This document shows, piece by piece, positions 1 to 10,824 of a stretch of DNA of 64,000 nucleotides. The number at the start of each line of letters is the position of its first letter. Position 1 is the first letter of the stretch. A program made the position numbers and the translations under genes. The stretch comes from Desulfitibacter alkalitolerans DSM 16504 (GTDB taxonomy: Bacteria > Bacillota > DSM-16504 > Desulfitibacterales > Desulfitibacteraceae): NCBI RefSeq assembly GCF_000620305.1, contig NZ_KK211102.1:1-64000 (forward strand). The letters run 5' to 3'. Below the pieces are notes generated by a model. The model searched no databases. It was given only the letters and a program-made list of their open reading frames with translations, and had not been told where the DNA came from.

Positions 1-4
1 ATTC

Positions 5-34
5 ATTTACATTCCACCCTGGTTAAATTAATAC
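5..34 (-). CRISPR. Probable CRISPR repeat, edge of an array outside the window
   Basis: A 30-base element that on the minus strand begins GTATTAATTTAACC and ends GGAATGTAAAT. The size and the 8-base 3' handle fit a type I-B repeat. It lies just beyond cas2 on the side where the array of such operons usually begins, so it would be the leader-proximal repeat, with the array running leftwards out of the window. Only one copy is visible. Support comes from two diverged copies upstream of cas6, one matching 19 of 22 bases in its core. Confidence 0.55.
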
Positions 35-234
35 GCTACGGTTATAAATGCACTTGTATTAAGAGAATTAGAAGCCTTTTCTGTCGAAAAGCTGTATAAC
101 ATAAATGCTTTGAAGAATGATTTATGCAATATTCCAAAACCCAAGTCTGGTTAACCCCATTTTTCTAGGATTTTAACCGTTCTGTCGCTCTATGGGGAAA
201 ATCTCAATATCGGAGGTCGACAGAAAATATCCTA
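35..234 (-). promoter_or_regulatory. Probable CRISPR leader
   Basis: About 200 bases of AT-rich non-coding sequence between cas2 and the probable first repeat. Its position matches a CRISPR leader, which carries the array promoter and spacer-integration signals. A weak repeat-like patch (ATTCC... then TGGTTAACC) lies near 130-155, too diverged to count. No gene is seen. The assignment rests on position only. Confidence 0.4.
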
Positions 235-513
235 TTAAAAGAAATTGGACGTCTTATCATCCTCCTTCCCCCAAAACTCTTTCTGAAGCCAACGTTCCTC
301 TCTGCTTTTGAATAGTAACACCGAGTCTTTATCCTGTCGAATATTCGGTTTTAATTCTAATTCCAGTTTTTTCAACAATGCCGGGGTAATGTCCCCTTCA
401 AAAACAGATTTTTGTACATGAGTTAAATATTTTTTGCAGATTTTAAAAATTCTTCTGGAAGCTCTGGCTCCTCCTTCATCCATCTCAATATCATAAACCA
501 AAATAATGTACAT
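235..513 (-). CDS. cas2: CRISPR-associated endonuclease Cas2
   Basis: Cas2 is the structural partner of Cas1 in the spacer-acquisition complex. The product is about 92 residues, normal for the family, and begins with the typical MYIILVYDIE beta strand carrying the conserved Asp, followed by an RRIFKICKKYL helix. I prefer the ATG at 513 because a GGTGG-type ribosome binding site lies just upstream. A GTG at 522 would add three residues and overlap cas1. It is the last gene of the cas operon, two bases after the cas1 stop, and faces the array. Confidence 0.93.
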   Translation of the reverse strand: MYIILVYDIEMDEGGARASRRIFKICKKYLTHVQKSVFEGDITPALLKKLELELKPNIRQDKDSVLLFKSREERWLQKEFWGKEDDKTSNFF

Positions 514-515
514 GA

Positions 516-1508
516 TTACCACCAGATTGTAAACCCTTCATATTTTTTATCCCCCATTAAATGCTTTATAAGTTTATAGCACTCCAGCCGTATTAAATAC
601 CGGTAAGATACGTTTTTATTCAAACCCTTATGCCTGATGGTTCGTTTTAAATCCTCATCATAAGCTTCCAACAGCCGCTTGCGCCCTACCTCTTTTAGAT
701 AACAAAAGTTAGATTCTCGTTCAAAATTCTTTTCTGTTAACATTTTCTTGTTCAACATGGAAAATATCAGTCGATCGGCAATCAAGGGCTTAAATACTTC
801 CGAAATATCTAGGCAAAGGGAAAAACGCCGATCTCCGGCACTATGAAGATAGCTTATTGCAGGATGCAGCTGGGTTTTATATATCTCAGTCAAACAGGTA
901 ATATAAACAAGAGAATTTACAAAAGAAATTAGTGCATTCACCATATTATCCGGAGGACGCTTGACCCTTTTTTCAAAATCAACTTCTTGATTTATGATCT
1001 CCTTCCATCCACTATAATAAGCACGGCGAACATTCCCCTCCAACCCCATCAACTCATTAACATCCTTTGTTTGGTCAATCAGACGCCTTAAAGACTTGAT
1101 CTCCGCTATGCAAGGCTCCAGTTCACGATTGCGCTCATTGTAATAACGCAGGTTTCGTAAAATATTATGACTTGCCGCTTCAATAAAAGCTTTGGCAATT
1201 TCCAGCCGCTTAACGGGATCAGTGTAGTGTTGAACTTGTTCAATCAATAATTTGCCGGATACATTTTCTTCTTTTGGATAAAAGCTCCCTGTATAAAAAC
1301 CATAGTAATTAAAGAAATGAATAGGTATAGATAACTGGCCGGCATAATTCAGACATTTAGTATTAAGCCCCACTTCCCCAAACAAATATATATCCCGCGT
1401 CATCTCTACTTTAATATCCTTGAATCTGCCATCAGGAGCAACCACTCTCAAAACGTTGTCTTTCCTCTGCAGTTCACCGTTTGAGAACAGATAAAAACTT
1501 TCCGCCAT
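516..1508 (-). CDS. cas1: CRISPR-associated integrase Cas1, type I-B
   Basis: Cas1 is the metal-dependent integrase that inserts new spacers with Cas2. The 330-residue product has the expected catalytic set: Glu157 in GLEGNVRRAYY, His222 in SYLHSAGDRR, and Asp234/Glu237 in SLCLDISEVF. The start at 1508 has GGAGG six bases upstream; an earlier in-frame ATG at 1520 overlaps that ribosome binding site and is unlikely. It sits immediately upstream of cas2 but is separated from cas4 by about 420 bases containing a transposase remnant, an unusual gap in an otherwise tight operon. Confidence 0.96.
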   Translation of the reverse strand: MAESFYLFSNGELQRKDNVLRVVAPDGRFKDIKVEMTRDIYLFGEVGLNTKCLNYAGQLSIPIHFFNYYGFYTGSFYPKEENVSGKLLIEQVQHYTDPVKRLEIAKAFIEAASHNILRNLRYYNERNRELEPCIAEIKSLRRLIDQTKDVNELMGLEGNVRRAYYSGWKEIINQEVDFEKRVKRPPDNMVNALISFVNSLVYITCLTEIYKTQLHPAISYLHSAGDRRFSLCLDISEVFKPLIADRLIFSMLNKKMLTEKNFERESNFCYLKEVGRKRLLEAYDEDLKRTIRHKGLNKNVSYRYLIRLECYKLIKHLMGDKKYEGFTIWW

Positions 1509-1550
1509 ATTAACCTCCATTCCGCCGCTACCGCTGGCGACACAAATAAT

Positions 1551-1854
1551 AAAGAAAAATATTGGGTTCCTGTCTGCAATCTTTTGGAAGATACCATCCG
1601 TATTACTGTCGTTAGCCCTAAATGGGTGAAGACTTTAAAATTACGTAACTAGTTCAATTGCTGAACTGGACCAAAAAGTTGATAAGTTGATTAAACCTTA
1701 TGAAGGTGCAATAAACCTTCTCAATACCATTCCCGAAGTTAAAAGAGCTTCTACAATCACCATCATCTCCGAGATTGGCACAGATATGTCTAATTTGACA
1801 ACTCCAAACGTTTATGCTGCTACTGACATTTCCGTGGCTAAAACTAAAGCTTGA
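1551..1854 (+). pseudogene. IS110-family transposase remnant, internally deleted
   Basis: Two plus-strand stretches read as pieces of an IS110-type transposase. Bases 1551-1653 give KEKYWVPVCNLLEDTIRI and VVSPKWVKTL, resembling the end of the DEDD catalytic domain. Bases 1651-1854 give ELDQKVDKLIKPYEGAINL and TIPEVKRAS..IISEIGTDM, resembling the start of the C-terminal Transposase_20 domain. Stop codons at the join (tag at 1650-1652) and near 1636 interrupt it, and the middle of the protein is missing. It lies inside the cas operon on the opposite strand. No terminal repeats are recognisable, as expected for IS110. It is not functional. Confidence 0.75.
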
Positions 1855-1932
1855 TTTTTTAGGTCTTTAAGGGCCTTAGTTTAGTGCGCCCTTTTATAAC
1901 TTATCTGCGTTATTTTTTACACTAGTCTCTCC

Positions 1933-2421
1933 TCACACATAACAGTACTCGTAATAAGCACAGCTTTTACATATTTTAGAGTTTATAAGCGAAGGCATCT
2001 TTTCCTGAGACACAATATCTTCTATATTACCTAGGATCTTTTCAATCTTTTCTTTATCTCCATTTTGTAAAACAACTTCCTCTCGTTTTTTTATTTGAGG
2101 ATAATCCAGAATTCCTTTATTAATATTAATGCCTCTCTGATTGAGGAAATATAAATAATACTTAACCTGCCAGATAGAAGCTTCCTCAATACTCTTGCTT
2201 TTTTTCACTTCATGCAGCACTTTCCAATCCTTGATAAAATCCACATTAACAGTTTCATCAATTAGTATATGCTTATGCTCCCTTCCATAAGATGCCTCAT
2301 CCAGTAGCTTCCCCAGCAAAACCCTTTCACTCTCATTTTCCAATGTAATATGATTAGAAAAACACCACAGTTTTCTATGACAAACAAAATAATAGTAAAA
2401 CATGGTTCCTGTAATACGCAT
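1933..2421 (-). CDS. cas4: CRISPR-associated exonuclease Cas4
   Basis: Cas4 is a RecB-like nuclease with an iron-sulfur cluster that trims prespacers and helps select the PAM. The 162-residue protein has the family layout: an early Cys in FVCHRKLWCFS, a RecB-type core with HEVKKSKS, and a C-terminal Cys triad in CKSCAYYEYC that completes the cluster site. The ATG has GAGAGGAG upstream. It follows cas3 by about 40 bases. The gap to cas1 downstream contains the IS110 remnant, so read-through to cas1-cas2 may be reduced. Confidence 0.92.
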   Translation of the reverse strand: MRITGTMFYYYFVCHRKLWCFSNHITLENESERVLLGKLLDEASYGREHKHILIDETVNVDFIKDWKVLHEVKKSKSIEEASIWQVKYYLYFLNQRGININKGILDYPQIKKREEVVLQNGDKEKIEKILGNIEDIVSQEKMPSLINSKICKSCAYYEYCYV

Positions 2422-2462
2422 AATTTACTCCTCTCCCAGTTAACACAAAAAGCCTTATTTTT

Positions 2463-4796
2463 TTAGAAAGAATTGGAAAAGAAATCCGTTTCATCTGCTT
2501 TCTTTTTCATTACAGGTCGGATAATTCCCTCCCGGCTATTATAATCACACTGAGCAATCTGAATCTGCTCATAATCATTGATACGAATGGTTTCAGTTTC
2601 TATCTGCAGGTATAAATATTTGGAAATATCTACTGTCTGTTTCGTTATCACTTCCCGTGCCCTTGCCCTTAATTTCCTTGCCTGTTCCCGATCTGTAATA
2701 CGGTAATCTTTTTGCAGAACTTCTATCGCTTCTCTGATTTCTTCTTTGCGGGATTCATAAACCTTGCGTGGAATAATACTTACAGTATCAATATTACGAA
2801 ACCTTTTTTCAACCTCTTTTTTATCAATTTCCCAAGGTGTATGGGAATTGATATAATCAATGGTTTCTTTCATGATTAGATAATATTCCGGCAAATTTTC
2901 TTTCGTATAGAGCTTTTGGATCATCTCTACTTTTTGGGCTTCCCCAATAATTCCGTCCACTTCTAATAAAGCCGTTTTAGAAAGACGGAAGATTTCTTTG
3001 TCGATAAAGGCCCCCACTCCGCTACACCTATTAATAAATACAAAACAGTTATACATGAGATCCAGCAAGTCTCGATTTCGATAGCATCTGCCCATCCGCT
3101 GGAATAACCCATTCAGATCAGATAGTTCGGTTAATAGCAAATCAAAGTCAATATCTAAAGAAGCTTCAACGATTTGGGTGGCAATCCAAATACCACTTTC
3201 ATTACTTCCTTTCTTACCCATTTGTATAATATGCTTTTCCTTTTTAGCCCTGTCCTCTTTGGTAAAGTAGTTATGGAGCAAATATACCCCTGTTTTTTCT
3301 CCGTTCTCATCCAGAGAATCATTCATGACCTGTACCTGTTCATTTTCTTCATCCCATTGAAGCTGATGATAAAGCGTTACGGCACTTTGTATGGTGTTGC
3401 AAATTACCAGAATTCTCTTACCACCATATTGCCGGCTCAAAGCGGCAATATCTTCGCCGTTGATTTCTCTATCCAGTACTTTAAGGCTATGACGGATTTT
3501 CTGATCGGTAAAAACTTGGGGAGGCTCAAAAGGAATATCCTGCTCTTTCAACAAATCAAGAAAAAAAGCAGGCAGGGTAGCTGTCAAAATGGCAAAGCGC
3601 CCTCCCATGCGGGTCATATACCGAAGTCCTAACACTAGATAAGCCGTCAACTCAGGAGAATACATCTGTATTTCATCAATAATTACTTTTGAATAGGCCA
3701 GAGTAGCCAGTTTGTATTCAAACCCCCGATATAGGAAAACAAAGCTGAAAAGCTGATCCAAAGTGCAGATCGTCAGGGGCAGGGATAACTGTTTAGTCCT
3801 GGTATAATAGAGATCTGCAGAGGTCCCTTCACTATCCGTTTCCCTTTTTTCCTCCAATTTTTTCTGTTCCGATTCACTTTCTTCCAGATATTTTGTATAT
3901 GTATCTGAATGCAGCATTCCCACTTTTTCTTCTTTTGCTTCCAGCACCACATCCTCTACAATTCGCTTATAAATTGCGTTGATGGCACTTTTTAAAGGCA
4001 ACGTAAAAAAACCTTTGGAATTTCCTAACCACAATAGTCCGGCTTCTGTCTTGCCCATACCTGTTTGAGCAATCACGACCACATTCTTATCCCTGTTCCT
4101 TTGCATATAAATCTGCAGGTCATTCCATTTGCTCTGTGGATGTTTTTCCTTCCAACGGTCCATCAAATTACCCATCCCAGCTATTAAAAAATCGTTAGGA
4201 TGTTCAACCTTAACATTGGCACTTGCCGCATAGTCCAAACGGTTCAAAAGACCTTCCAACATGATAAAACGGAAAAACAAATTTTCATTCTCTTTATCCA
4301 GCCGTTCTCCTACGACAAAATAGCGCTGGTTAATTGATTTCGCCACAAATCTAATGGGCAATTTATCATATTGAAAACGTTTAAAGGGTTTTTCTAGACT
4401 GGCAAACTCTTTTTCAATATCATCATTAGATAAAGGCATTTTCCGGTCATGATGATAAGCCACGGAATGAAACAAAAGCTTGATCTCGCTTCTTGTCAAG
4501 ATTTTTTCCTTGTACAACCATTTATCATGAATGAATGCCAAGCTTAAAAGACCATGGGGAATGCCATCAATATAAGGCAGCCTGTTTCGAAGACAGCTCT
4601 GAAACTTGGGATACAATTTCCCCAGGTCGTGATAAATACAAGCCAATTTTAATAATATATACAAGGAACCCCAATCCACGAAAAGATTGGGATAAAGTTT
4701 TTTTAATAGCTCCAAGTTATCCAGCAGGCAATTGGTATGGGTCTGAATATCCTCTTCCGGGTAGGATTTGGCCAGGGCTTTTTTATCTATACCCAT
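2463..4796 (-). CDS. cas3: CRISPR-associated nuclease-helicase Cas3
   Basis: Cas3 is recruited to Cascade-bound DNA and degrades the target processively. The 777-residue protein has an N-terminal HD nuclease domain (His56-Asp57 in YHDLGKLYPKF, further His in HSVAYHHDRK), then a superfamily 2 helicase with Walker A at AQTGMGKTEAG, a DEAD-like IIDEIQMYSPE box and a C-terminal QRMGRCYRN motif. The HD and helicase parts are fused in one chain, and the length is normal. A strong AAGGAGG precedes the ATG. It sits 12 bases after cas5, in one transcription unit. Confidence 0.96.
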   Translation of the reverse strand: MGIDKKALAKSYPEEDIQTHTNCLLDNLELLKKLYPNLFVDWGSLYILLKLACIYHDLGKLYPKFQSCLRNRLPYIDGIPHGLLSLAFIHDKWLYKEKILTRSEIKLLFHSVAYHHDRKMPLSNDDIEKEFASLEKPFKRFQYDKLPIRFVAKSINQRYFVVGERLDKENENLFFRFIMLEGLLNRLDYAASANVKVEHPNDFLIAGMGNLMDRWKEKHPQSKWNDLQIYMQRNRDKNVVVIAQTGMGKTEAGLLWLGNSKGFFTLPLKSAINAIYKRIVEDVVLEAKEEKVGMLHSDTYTKYLEESESEQKKLEEKRETDSEGTSADLYYTRTKQLSLPLTICTLDQLFSFVFLYRGFEYKLATLAYSKVIIDEIQMYSPELTAYLVLGLRYMTRMGGRFAILTATLPAFFLDLLKEQDIPFEPPQVFTDQKIRHSLKVLDREINGEDIAALSRQYGGKRILVICNTIQSAVTLYHQLQWDEENEQVQVMNDSLDENGEKTGVYLLHNYFTKEDRAKKEKHIIQMGKKGSNESGIWIATQIVEASLDIDFDLLLTELSDLNGLFQRMGRCYRNRDLLDLMYNCFVFINRCSGVGAFIDKEIFRLSKTALLEVDGIIGEAQKVEMIQKLYTKENLPEYYLIMKETIDYINSHTPWEIDKKEVEKRFRNIDTVSIIPRKVYESRKEEIREAIEVLQKDYRITDREQARKLRARAREVITKQTVDISKYLYLQIETETIRINDYEQIQIAQCDYNSREGIIRPVMKKKADETDFFSNSF

Positions 4797-4808
4797 AATT
4801 TTTCCTCC

Positions 4809-6422
<1,614 letters not shown>

Positions 6423-6426
<4 letters not shown>

Positions 6427-8156
6427 TGTAATTCCTCCCCCTCATCATCTAGCAAAGCCGTATTAGCTTGCTTATCTGTTTCATCAATTAAAGCTGACAC
6501 AAAGGCATAGCCCATGCTACTGAAATCTTTTTCATCACTCAAAGCATTAGTAATAACGTCGGGTACCGGAGATTTAACATATAGGTAACAGTTCAGGATG
6601 ACATCCATAAACATATCTTTATTGGATGTCTTCAGCGCATTAAGCAACCTGTAGCAAATCCCGGGAAGCTTATGCTCCGCGTCTTTTCGGGAATATCTCT
6701 TTTTCAGCTCTTGCCCTGCCATTCTGGCTGTGCGGACCAAAGCCTGATTTTTCGGTCTGTTTCCTTCTTGTTTTTCCACTCTCATCCCTCCTAAACCCTT
6801 ATAGATTTTTTGATTCATTATTAGCAAATGATTAATATGAGCACTGTTAAAATAACAGTTTCGCGGATTAGCCAGTTTATGATACAGCATCCGGTGAATC
6901 AGGGTAAATAAATTTTGATTGTTAAAAATGCGATTGATTACCTCATCATAAATACGGACATTCATCCCATTTTCGACAGAAACTGCTTTAATCAACCCAT
7001 CTAATTCTTTCCTGGATTCAAGAATTATTCTCAGCATTTTACGTGATAAGATGTTGAAACGATAGCTATCGTTTTCATAACGAACGACCTGGATATCCGC
7101 AAGCTCATATTTTGCCGTATCATGCTCAGTTTCGTGCAGAGCTCCCACCAAAGCGGGATAAACAGAACGAGGATTTCCTTCTTTTCTCTGCAGGATATCC
7201 ATATGTATCTTATAGTTAATTTCCACTGCCTTCTTAAGGTCTATCGTGACATTTACATAGATACCTCGGTCATAAACATAGGTCAGCCCCGCGGGCAAAC
7301 AGGAAAATACCAACCTGCACAACGGACAAATTGCAATATCATTCTGAAAGTTCCATACATGAGAAGATTTCCGCGCCACATCAAAACCAGTTGCATTTAA
7401 AAAGCTCAAATCACCTGTCAGATCTTTTATAGAGGCATCGCAAACAAAGCAATTATATTTGTAATTATTTTTGTCTTGTGATAAATATTCAATGGCTACC
7501 CCCACGAAATACCCTTTATAGTTTGTATAAACATCTTGTTCCTTGGTCTGGGCATTAAGAAAACATACTCCGTTCCAGGCATTTTTAATTATAGTATAGA
7601 TAACATTTTTGGCTCTGATATAACGTTTTCCCTGTGGGCTTTTACAATAGGAAATTACCTGCTGCAAAACAGTAAAGTTCTTTTTGACATCAATAATAAT
7701 TTTTTGCTTGTCCATCTCAAATAGTTCCTGATTTTTGGGTTCTTTCGCTACTGCTAACTGTTTTTCTAAAGAAAGCATATCCACATCTGAAGCGATCAGC
7801 TTATAGGCCGCTTTGTAGCTATTGCTTTTTATGTAACGTTTCACATCTTTTAGATAATGGTTAAAACTTTTCAGGGCCTGTAAATTAAAGTTTTCAAATT
7901 CATTCTTCTTATAAGCTTCCATCTTGTCCTCAAAAGCAACAATTTTATGCCATGACAGAGTTATCCCATAGTCATGAAAAAAATATGCAAAGTATTTTTC
8001 TTGGAAATCCTCTAAAAGCTCCGGGGAAAACTCAATAGAATCATTAACAAAATGAACATTATTTTTTCCCACAATATTGATAAATCCTACAACAGCTGCA
8101 TTCCACTGCCAGTCTCCCATTGTCAGCCGCAGCACATCACCATTTTTCATCTTCAT
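6423..8156 (-). CDS. cas8: Cascade large subunit Cas8 (Cst1-like, type I-B)
   Basis: The large subunit recognises the PAM and positions target DNA. The 577-residue protein has the Cst1-type layout: an N-terminal GDWQWNAAVVGFINI segment and a central zinc-binding pair, CFVCDASI and, about 50 residues later, CPLCRLVFSC. Large subunits diverge quickly, so the assignment rests on this zinc motif, the size, and the position between cas6 and cas7. It starts nine bases after cas6. Confidence 0.88.
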
Positions 8157-8165
8157 CCCTCCCTT

Positions 8166-8897
8166 CTACATCAGATCAAGGCAGCCAAAAGCCATTGCCC
8201 TTCGCGAGCCCATTCCTGCTTTATACAGATATTCCAGTAAATACTTTTCGCCTTTCACCACAAAGCTGCCGATTGTACACGGAATTGATATGCCATAATG
8301 CAGGACAACTGTTTTCTTGAGATAAATGGGCTTGATTTGCAAAGCATCGACATCGGCTCCCACATCTCGGGCAAAGGTGTTTTGCAGCTCCGACTTCAGG
8401 TTGCGTTTCCAAATTTCCTCGAATCCTTCATCTTCAAAAGTAAGATACCAGTCCCTGTCCGCATTTTCGTCGTGATCCCGGATCACAACGGGCGAAAGGA
8501 TTTTAAAAGCTACTATATTGCCAGTAATGGGACGTTCCTGCACCTTTGTAATATCCGATACTTTTAACTGGTTGTCCCAGTCAGCTAAGGAAACCCATCT
8601 GTTACGCCTCCCCAGGAAAGCATTGAGTAAATGCACGCCCATCATGATATCCCTGGTAGTGAAATTACAAATAAATCGTTTGCTATCTAGAGTTATGCCA
8701 TCTTTGGCAACGGTCACCTGAGGCAAAAAATAAAAACTGAAACAAAAGGATTTTGGAGCATGTCCCCCTCCGTACAATGCCGCAAAGAGGTCTTGGCTAT
8801 AGTCTTCGAAAGCGCTTTTTAGATAAGATATAAACTTGCGTCTAAATTCAAGGGGAAGACCTTCCTTTTTAGTTTCAAACTCGACTTTGATACGCAC
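8166..8897 (-). CDS. cas6: CRISPR RNA endoribonuclease Cas6
   Basis: Cas6 cuts the long array transcript within each repeat to give mature crRNAs. The 243-residue protein has the C-terminal glycine-rich signature GMGSRRAMAFGCLDLM diagnostic of the family and a ferredoxin-like N-terminus (MRIKVEFETKKEG). It starts at GTG with AGGAGGTG five bases upstream. It is the first gene of the cas operon, and its probable 5' leader contains diverged repeat copies that Cas6 might itself bind or cut. Confidence 0.93.
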   Translation of the reverse strand: MRIKVEFETKKEGLPLEFRRKFISYLKSAFEDYSQDLFAALYGGGHAPKSFCFSFYFLPQVTVAKDGITLDSKRFICNFTTRDIMMGVHLLNAFLGRRNRWVSLADWDNQLKVSDITKVQERPITGNIVAFKILSPVVIRDHDENADRDWYLTFEDEGFEEIWKRNLKSELQNTFARDVGADVDALQIKPIYLKKTVVLHYGISIPCTIGSFVVKGEKYLLEYLYKAGMGSRRAMAFGCLDLM

Positions 8898-8930
8898 TCT
8901 AGCACCTCCTCTCAGTTAAATCTTGATAAT

Positions 8931-9013
8931 TTGAAAATTCCATGTTGGTTAAATTAATTGTAATAATCAGTGATAACTAAACTTTAACATTCCACATTGG
9001 TTTTTATCCGGTT
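8931..9013 (-). repeat. Two degenerate CRISPR-repeat copies in the cas leader
   Basis: Copy A (8931-8960) shares ATTCCA, then three variable bases, then TGGTTAAATTAAT with the repeat at 5-34. Copy B (8984-9013) matches the handle half best (ACATTCCAC, two bases, TGGTT). Both have the orientation of the array repeat. They are separated by about 23 bases, shorter than a normal spacer. A possible -10 (TATTAT on the minus strand, 9026-9031) would place both in the 5' untranslated region of cas6, but no good -35 is seen. Confidence 0.5.
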
Positions 9014-9247
9014 TACTTATCCCTTATAATAGCAAAGCTACTTTTTAATATAATATTAACAAACCTCATACTCTTTTTATAGTTAAATCATTCGACTTAT
9101 TATTTCTTTTTTCGTCATTAATCTTCATATTTTAAACCACAAGAAATATTGTGTAGCATCCAAAATATAATAGAGGCGCCAATAGAAAATAGGGCTTCTT
9201 AGTCTCTTTAGTATTTCATACGTTAGTTAACACTACCTACAAGGATT

Positions 9248-9276
9248 AACAGCCAGGTGGTAATATCCCTGGCTGT
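9248..9276. terminator. Perfect inverted repeat, terminator-like, no adjacent gene
   Basis: The arms AACAGCCAGG and CCTGGCTGTT can form a 10-bp GC-rich stem. On the plus strand it is followed by CTGCTTTTA, a weak U-run. The two flanking genes both read on the minus strand, so no plus-strand gene explains it. The rest of 9014-9427 is AT-rich with no supported gene. Confidence 0.4.
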
Positions 9277-9427
9277 TCTGCTTTTATAGTCATATATTTA
9301 CATTTTATACTTATATTCTCCAATTAAATGATTTTCCCTTTGTCGAAATTTGGGAAATATTGTTGCAACAAGTTATGAATTGAGCATAATTATTAGCTTG
9401 AATGAAACCGTTGGGTTTAATTTTATG

Positions 9428-9464
9428 CAAAAAAAAACTGCCATGGCAAAGCCACAGCAGTTTG
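9428..9464 (-). terminator. Rho-independent terminator of the nucleoside operon
   Basis: On the minus strand AACTGC-TG-TGGC pairs with GCCA-TG-GCAGTT around a short loop, followed by a run of nine T. It lies just beyond the stop of the deaminase gene and closes the transporter operon. Confidence 0.85.
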
Positions 9465-9478
9465 GTTCATATCCTACG

Positions 9479-10798
9479 CTATTTTGTCAATTTGTCAAGC
9501 CTGACCCTTGAAATATTGCTCTTTTTCACAACTGCATCCTTATCAATTGTCTTTAGTTCTCGGTTTTCCATTAATATTTTCCCATCAACCATGGTCAAGC
9601 ATACATCCGAGCTTCTTACTGAATACACTAACAGTGAATATGGATCAACCCCATCTACTGGATTCACATGGGGTTCATCAAGTGATATGAGCACCAGGTC
9701 AGCCTTTTTGCCCACCTCAATGGAACCAATGTCATTCTCTAATCCCATTGCTCTAGCACCACCAAGTGTGGCCAGTTTGAAAACCTCCCTGGCAGGCATT
9801 ACTGTGGGTCCATGAAGAGGCTTTTGAATTAACGCTGCCATTTTCATTTCCTGGAATATATCCAGATTATTGTTGCAGGGAGCACCATCAGCACCTAGAG
9901 ATACAGTTATACCCCGCTTTAACATCTCTGGGATGGGCGCTATTCCAGAAGCCAACTTAATATTGCATGTTGGACAGTGGGCAACCTTTACGTCCCTTTT
10001 CTGAAGGATTTCCATTTCTTGATCATTGAGCCAGATACAGTGAGTCAATATAAGGTTGGGGGCAGCCATGCCTATATGGTCCAGGTACAGGACATTGCGC
10101 ATGCCGCGTTCCCTTTCAACAATCTCTATTTCACCCTTGTTTTCAGAAGCATGGGTATGAACCCTAACACCATATTTGGAGCTAAGCTTGACTACTTCCT
10201 TTAACAAATCTTCTGTACAGGATACAACAAATCTAGGTGTGAAGGCATATTGGATTCTGCCATTTTCTTTGCCATGCCATTTCTCCAGCAGGTCTACACT
10301 TTCCTGAATTGCATCGTTAGTTGACTGTATCAAGGTTCCGGGAACCTCTTCCCCATGATCCATCATAACCTTTCCTGTAGTGGCTCGAATACCGCTTTCT
10401 GCAATGGCATGTATGGCAGCATCTGTATGGTGTACTGTCTGCATATCAACCAGGGTTGTAGTACCCCCTAAAAGCAGCTCAGAAATCCCAAGAAGAGCAG
10501 ACTGGTACAGGCTTTCCTCATCATGAGCACCTTCAAGGGGCCAGATTCTCTTTTTTAGCCAATCTAGAAGTTCAAGATCATCGGCCTGACCTCTAAATAA
10601 AGTCTGGGACAAATGAACATGAGTTTGTATCAATCCAGGTATGAGCAGCTTTCCTTCTGCTAGAATTACCCTGTCAGCAGTTGGCTCATTGCTGCCTATA
10701 TATGCAATCCGGTTATTCTCAACTAGTACATTACCTTTTATAATGGCCTCTTGTGAATCCATGGTAACTATGGTAGGCCCTTTAAACAGTATTCTCAT
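9479..10798 (-). CDS. Amidohydrolase deaminase, TRZ/ATZ family (5'-deoxyadenosine/SAH/guanine deaminase-like)
   Basis: This family uses one metal ion to remove an amino group from purine or triazine rings. The 439-residue protein has the beta-lactone-like N-terminus, the metal-binding QTHVHLSQTLFRG motif, HTHASEN, LTHCIWL and the catalytic Asp in SLGADGAPCNNN. It resembles SAH/MTA/5'-deoxyadenosine deaminases, but guanine deaminase cannot be excluded. It is the last gene of the nucleoside transporter operon, which suggests an imported purine nucleoside as substrate. 5'-Deoxyadenosine from radical SAM enzymes such as those encoded nearby is another candidate. The last six codons lie in a short repeat that recurs at 62691-62713. 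Confidence 0.85.
   Translation of the reverse strand: MRILFKGPTIVTMDSQEAIIKGNVLVENNRIAYIGSNEPTADRVILAEGKLLIPGLIQTHVHLSQTLFRGQADDLELLDWLKKRIWPLEGAHDEESLYQSALLGISELLLGGTTTLVDMQTVHHTDAAIHAIAESGIRATTGKVMMDHGEEVPGTLIQSTNDAIQESVDLLEKWHGKENGRIQYAFTPRFVVSCTEDLLKEVVKLSSKYGVRVHTHASENKGEIEIVERERGMRNVLYLDHIGMAAPNLILTHCIWLNDQEMEILQKRDVKVAHCPTCNIKLASGIAPIPEMLKRGITVSLGADGAPCNNNLDIFQEMKMAALIQKPLHGPTVMPAREVFKLATLGGARAMGLENDIGSIEVGKKADLVLISLDEPHVNPVDGVDPYSLLVYSVRSSDVCLTMVDGKILMENRELKTIDKDAVVKKSNISRVRLDKLTK
9485..9507 (-). repeat. 23-bp dispersed repeat, copy 1
   Basis: These bases match 62691-62713 exactly in the same orientation. Here the repeat encodes the last residues of the deaminase (VRLDKLT). In the second copy the end of the hydrogenase maturation protease falls in it. 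See the second copy and the finding. Confidence 0.7.
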
Positions 10799-10824
10799 TA
10801 TTAAGATTAAATCCCCTTTCGTAC

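Noticed and set aside
126-155. Third repeat-like patch near the probable CRISPR leader
   Set aside because: It shares only ATTCC and TGGTTAA with wrong spacing.
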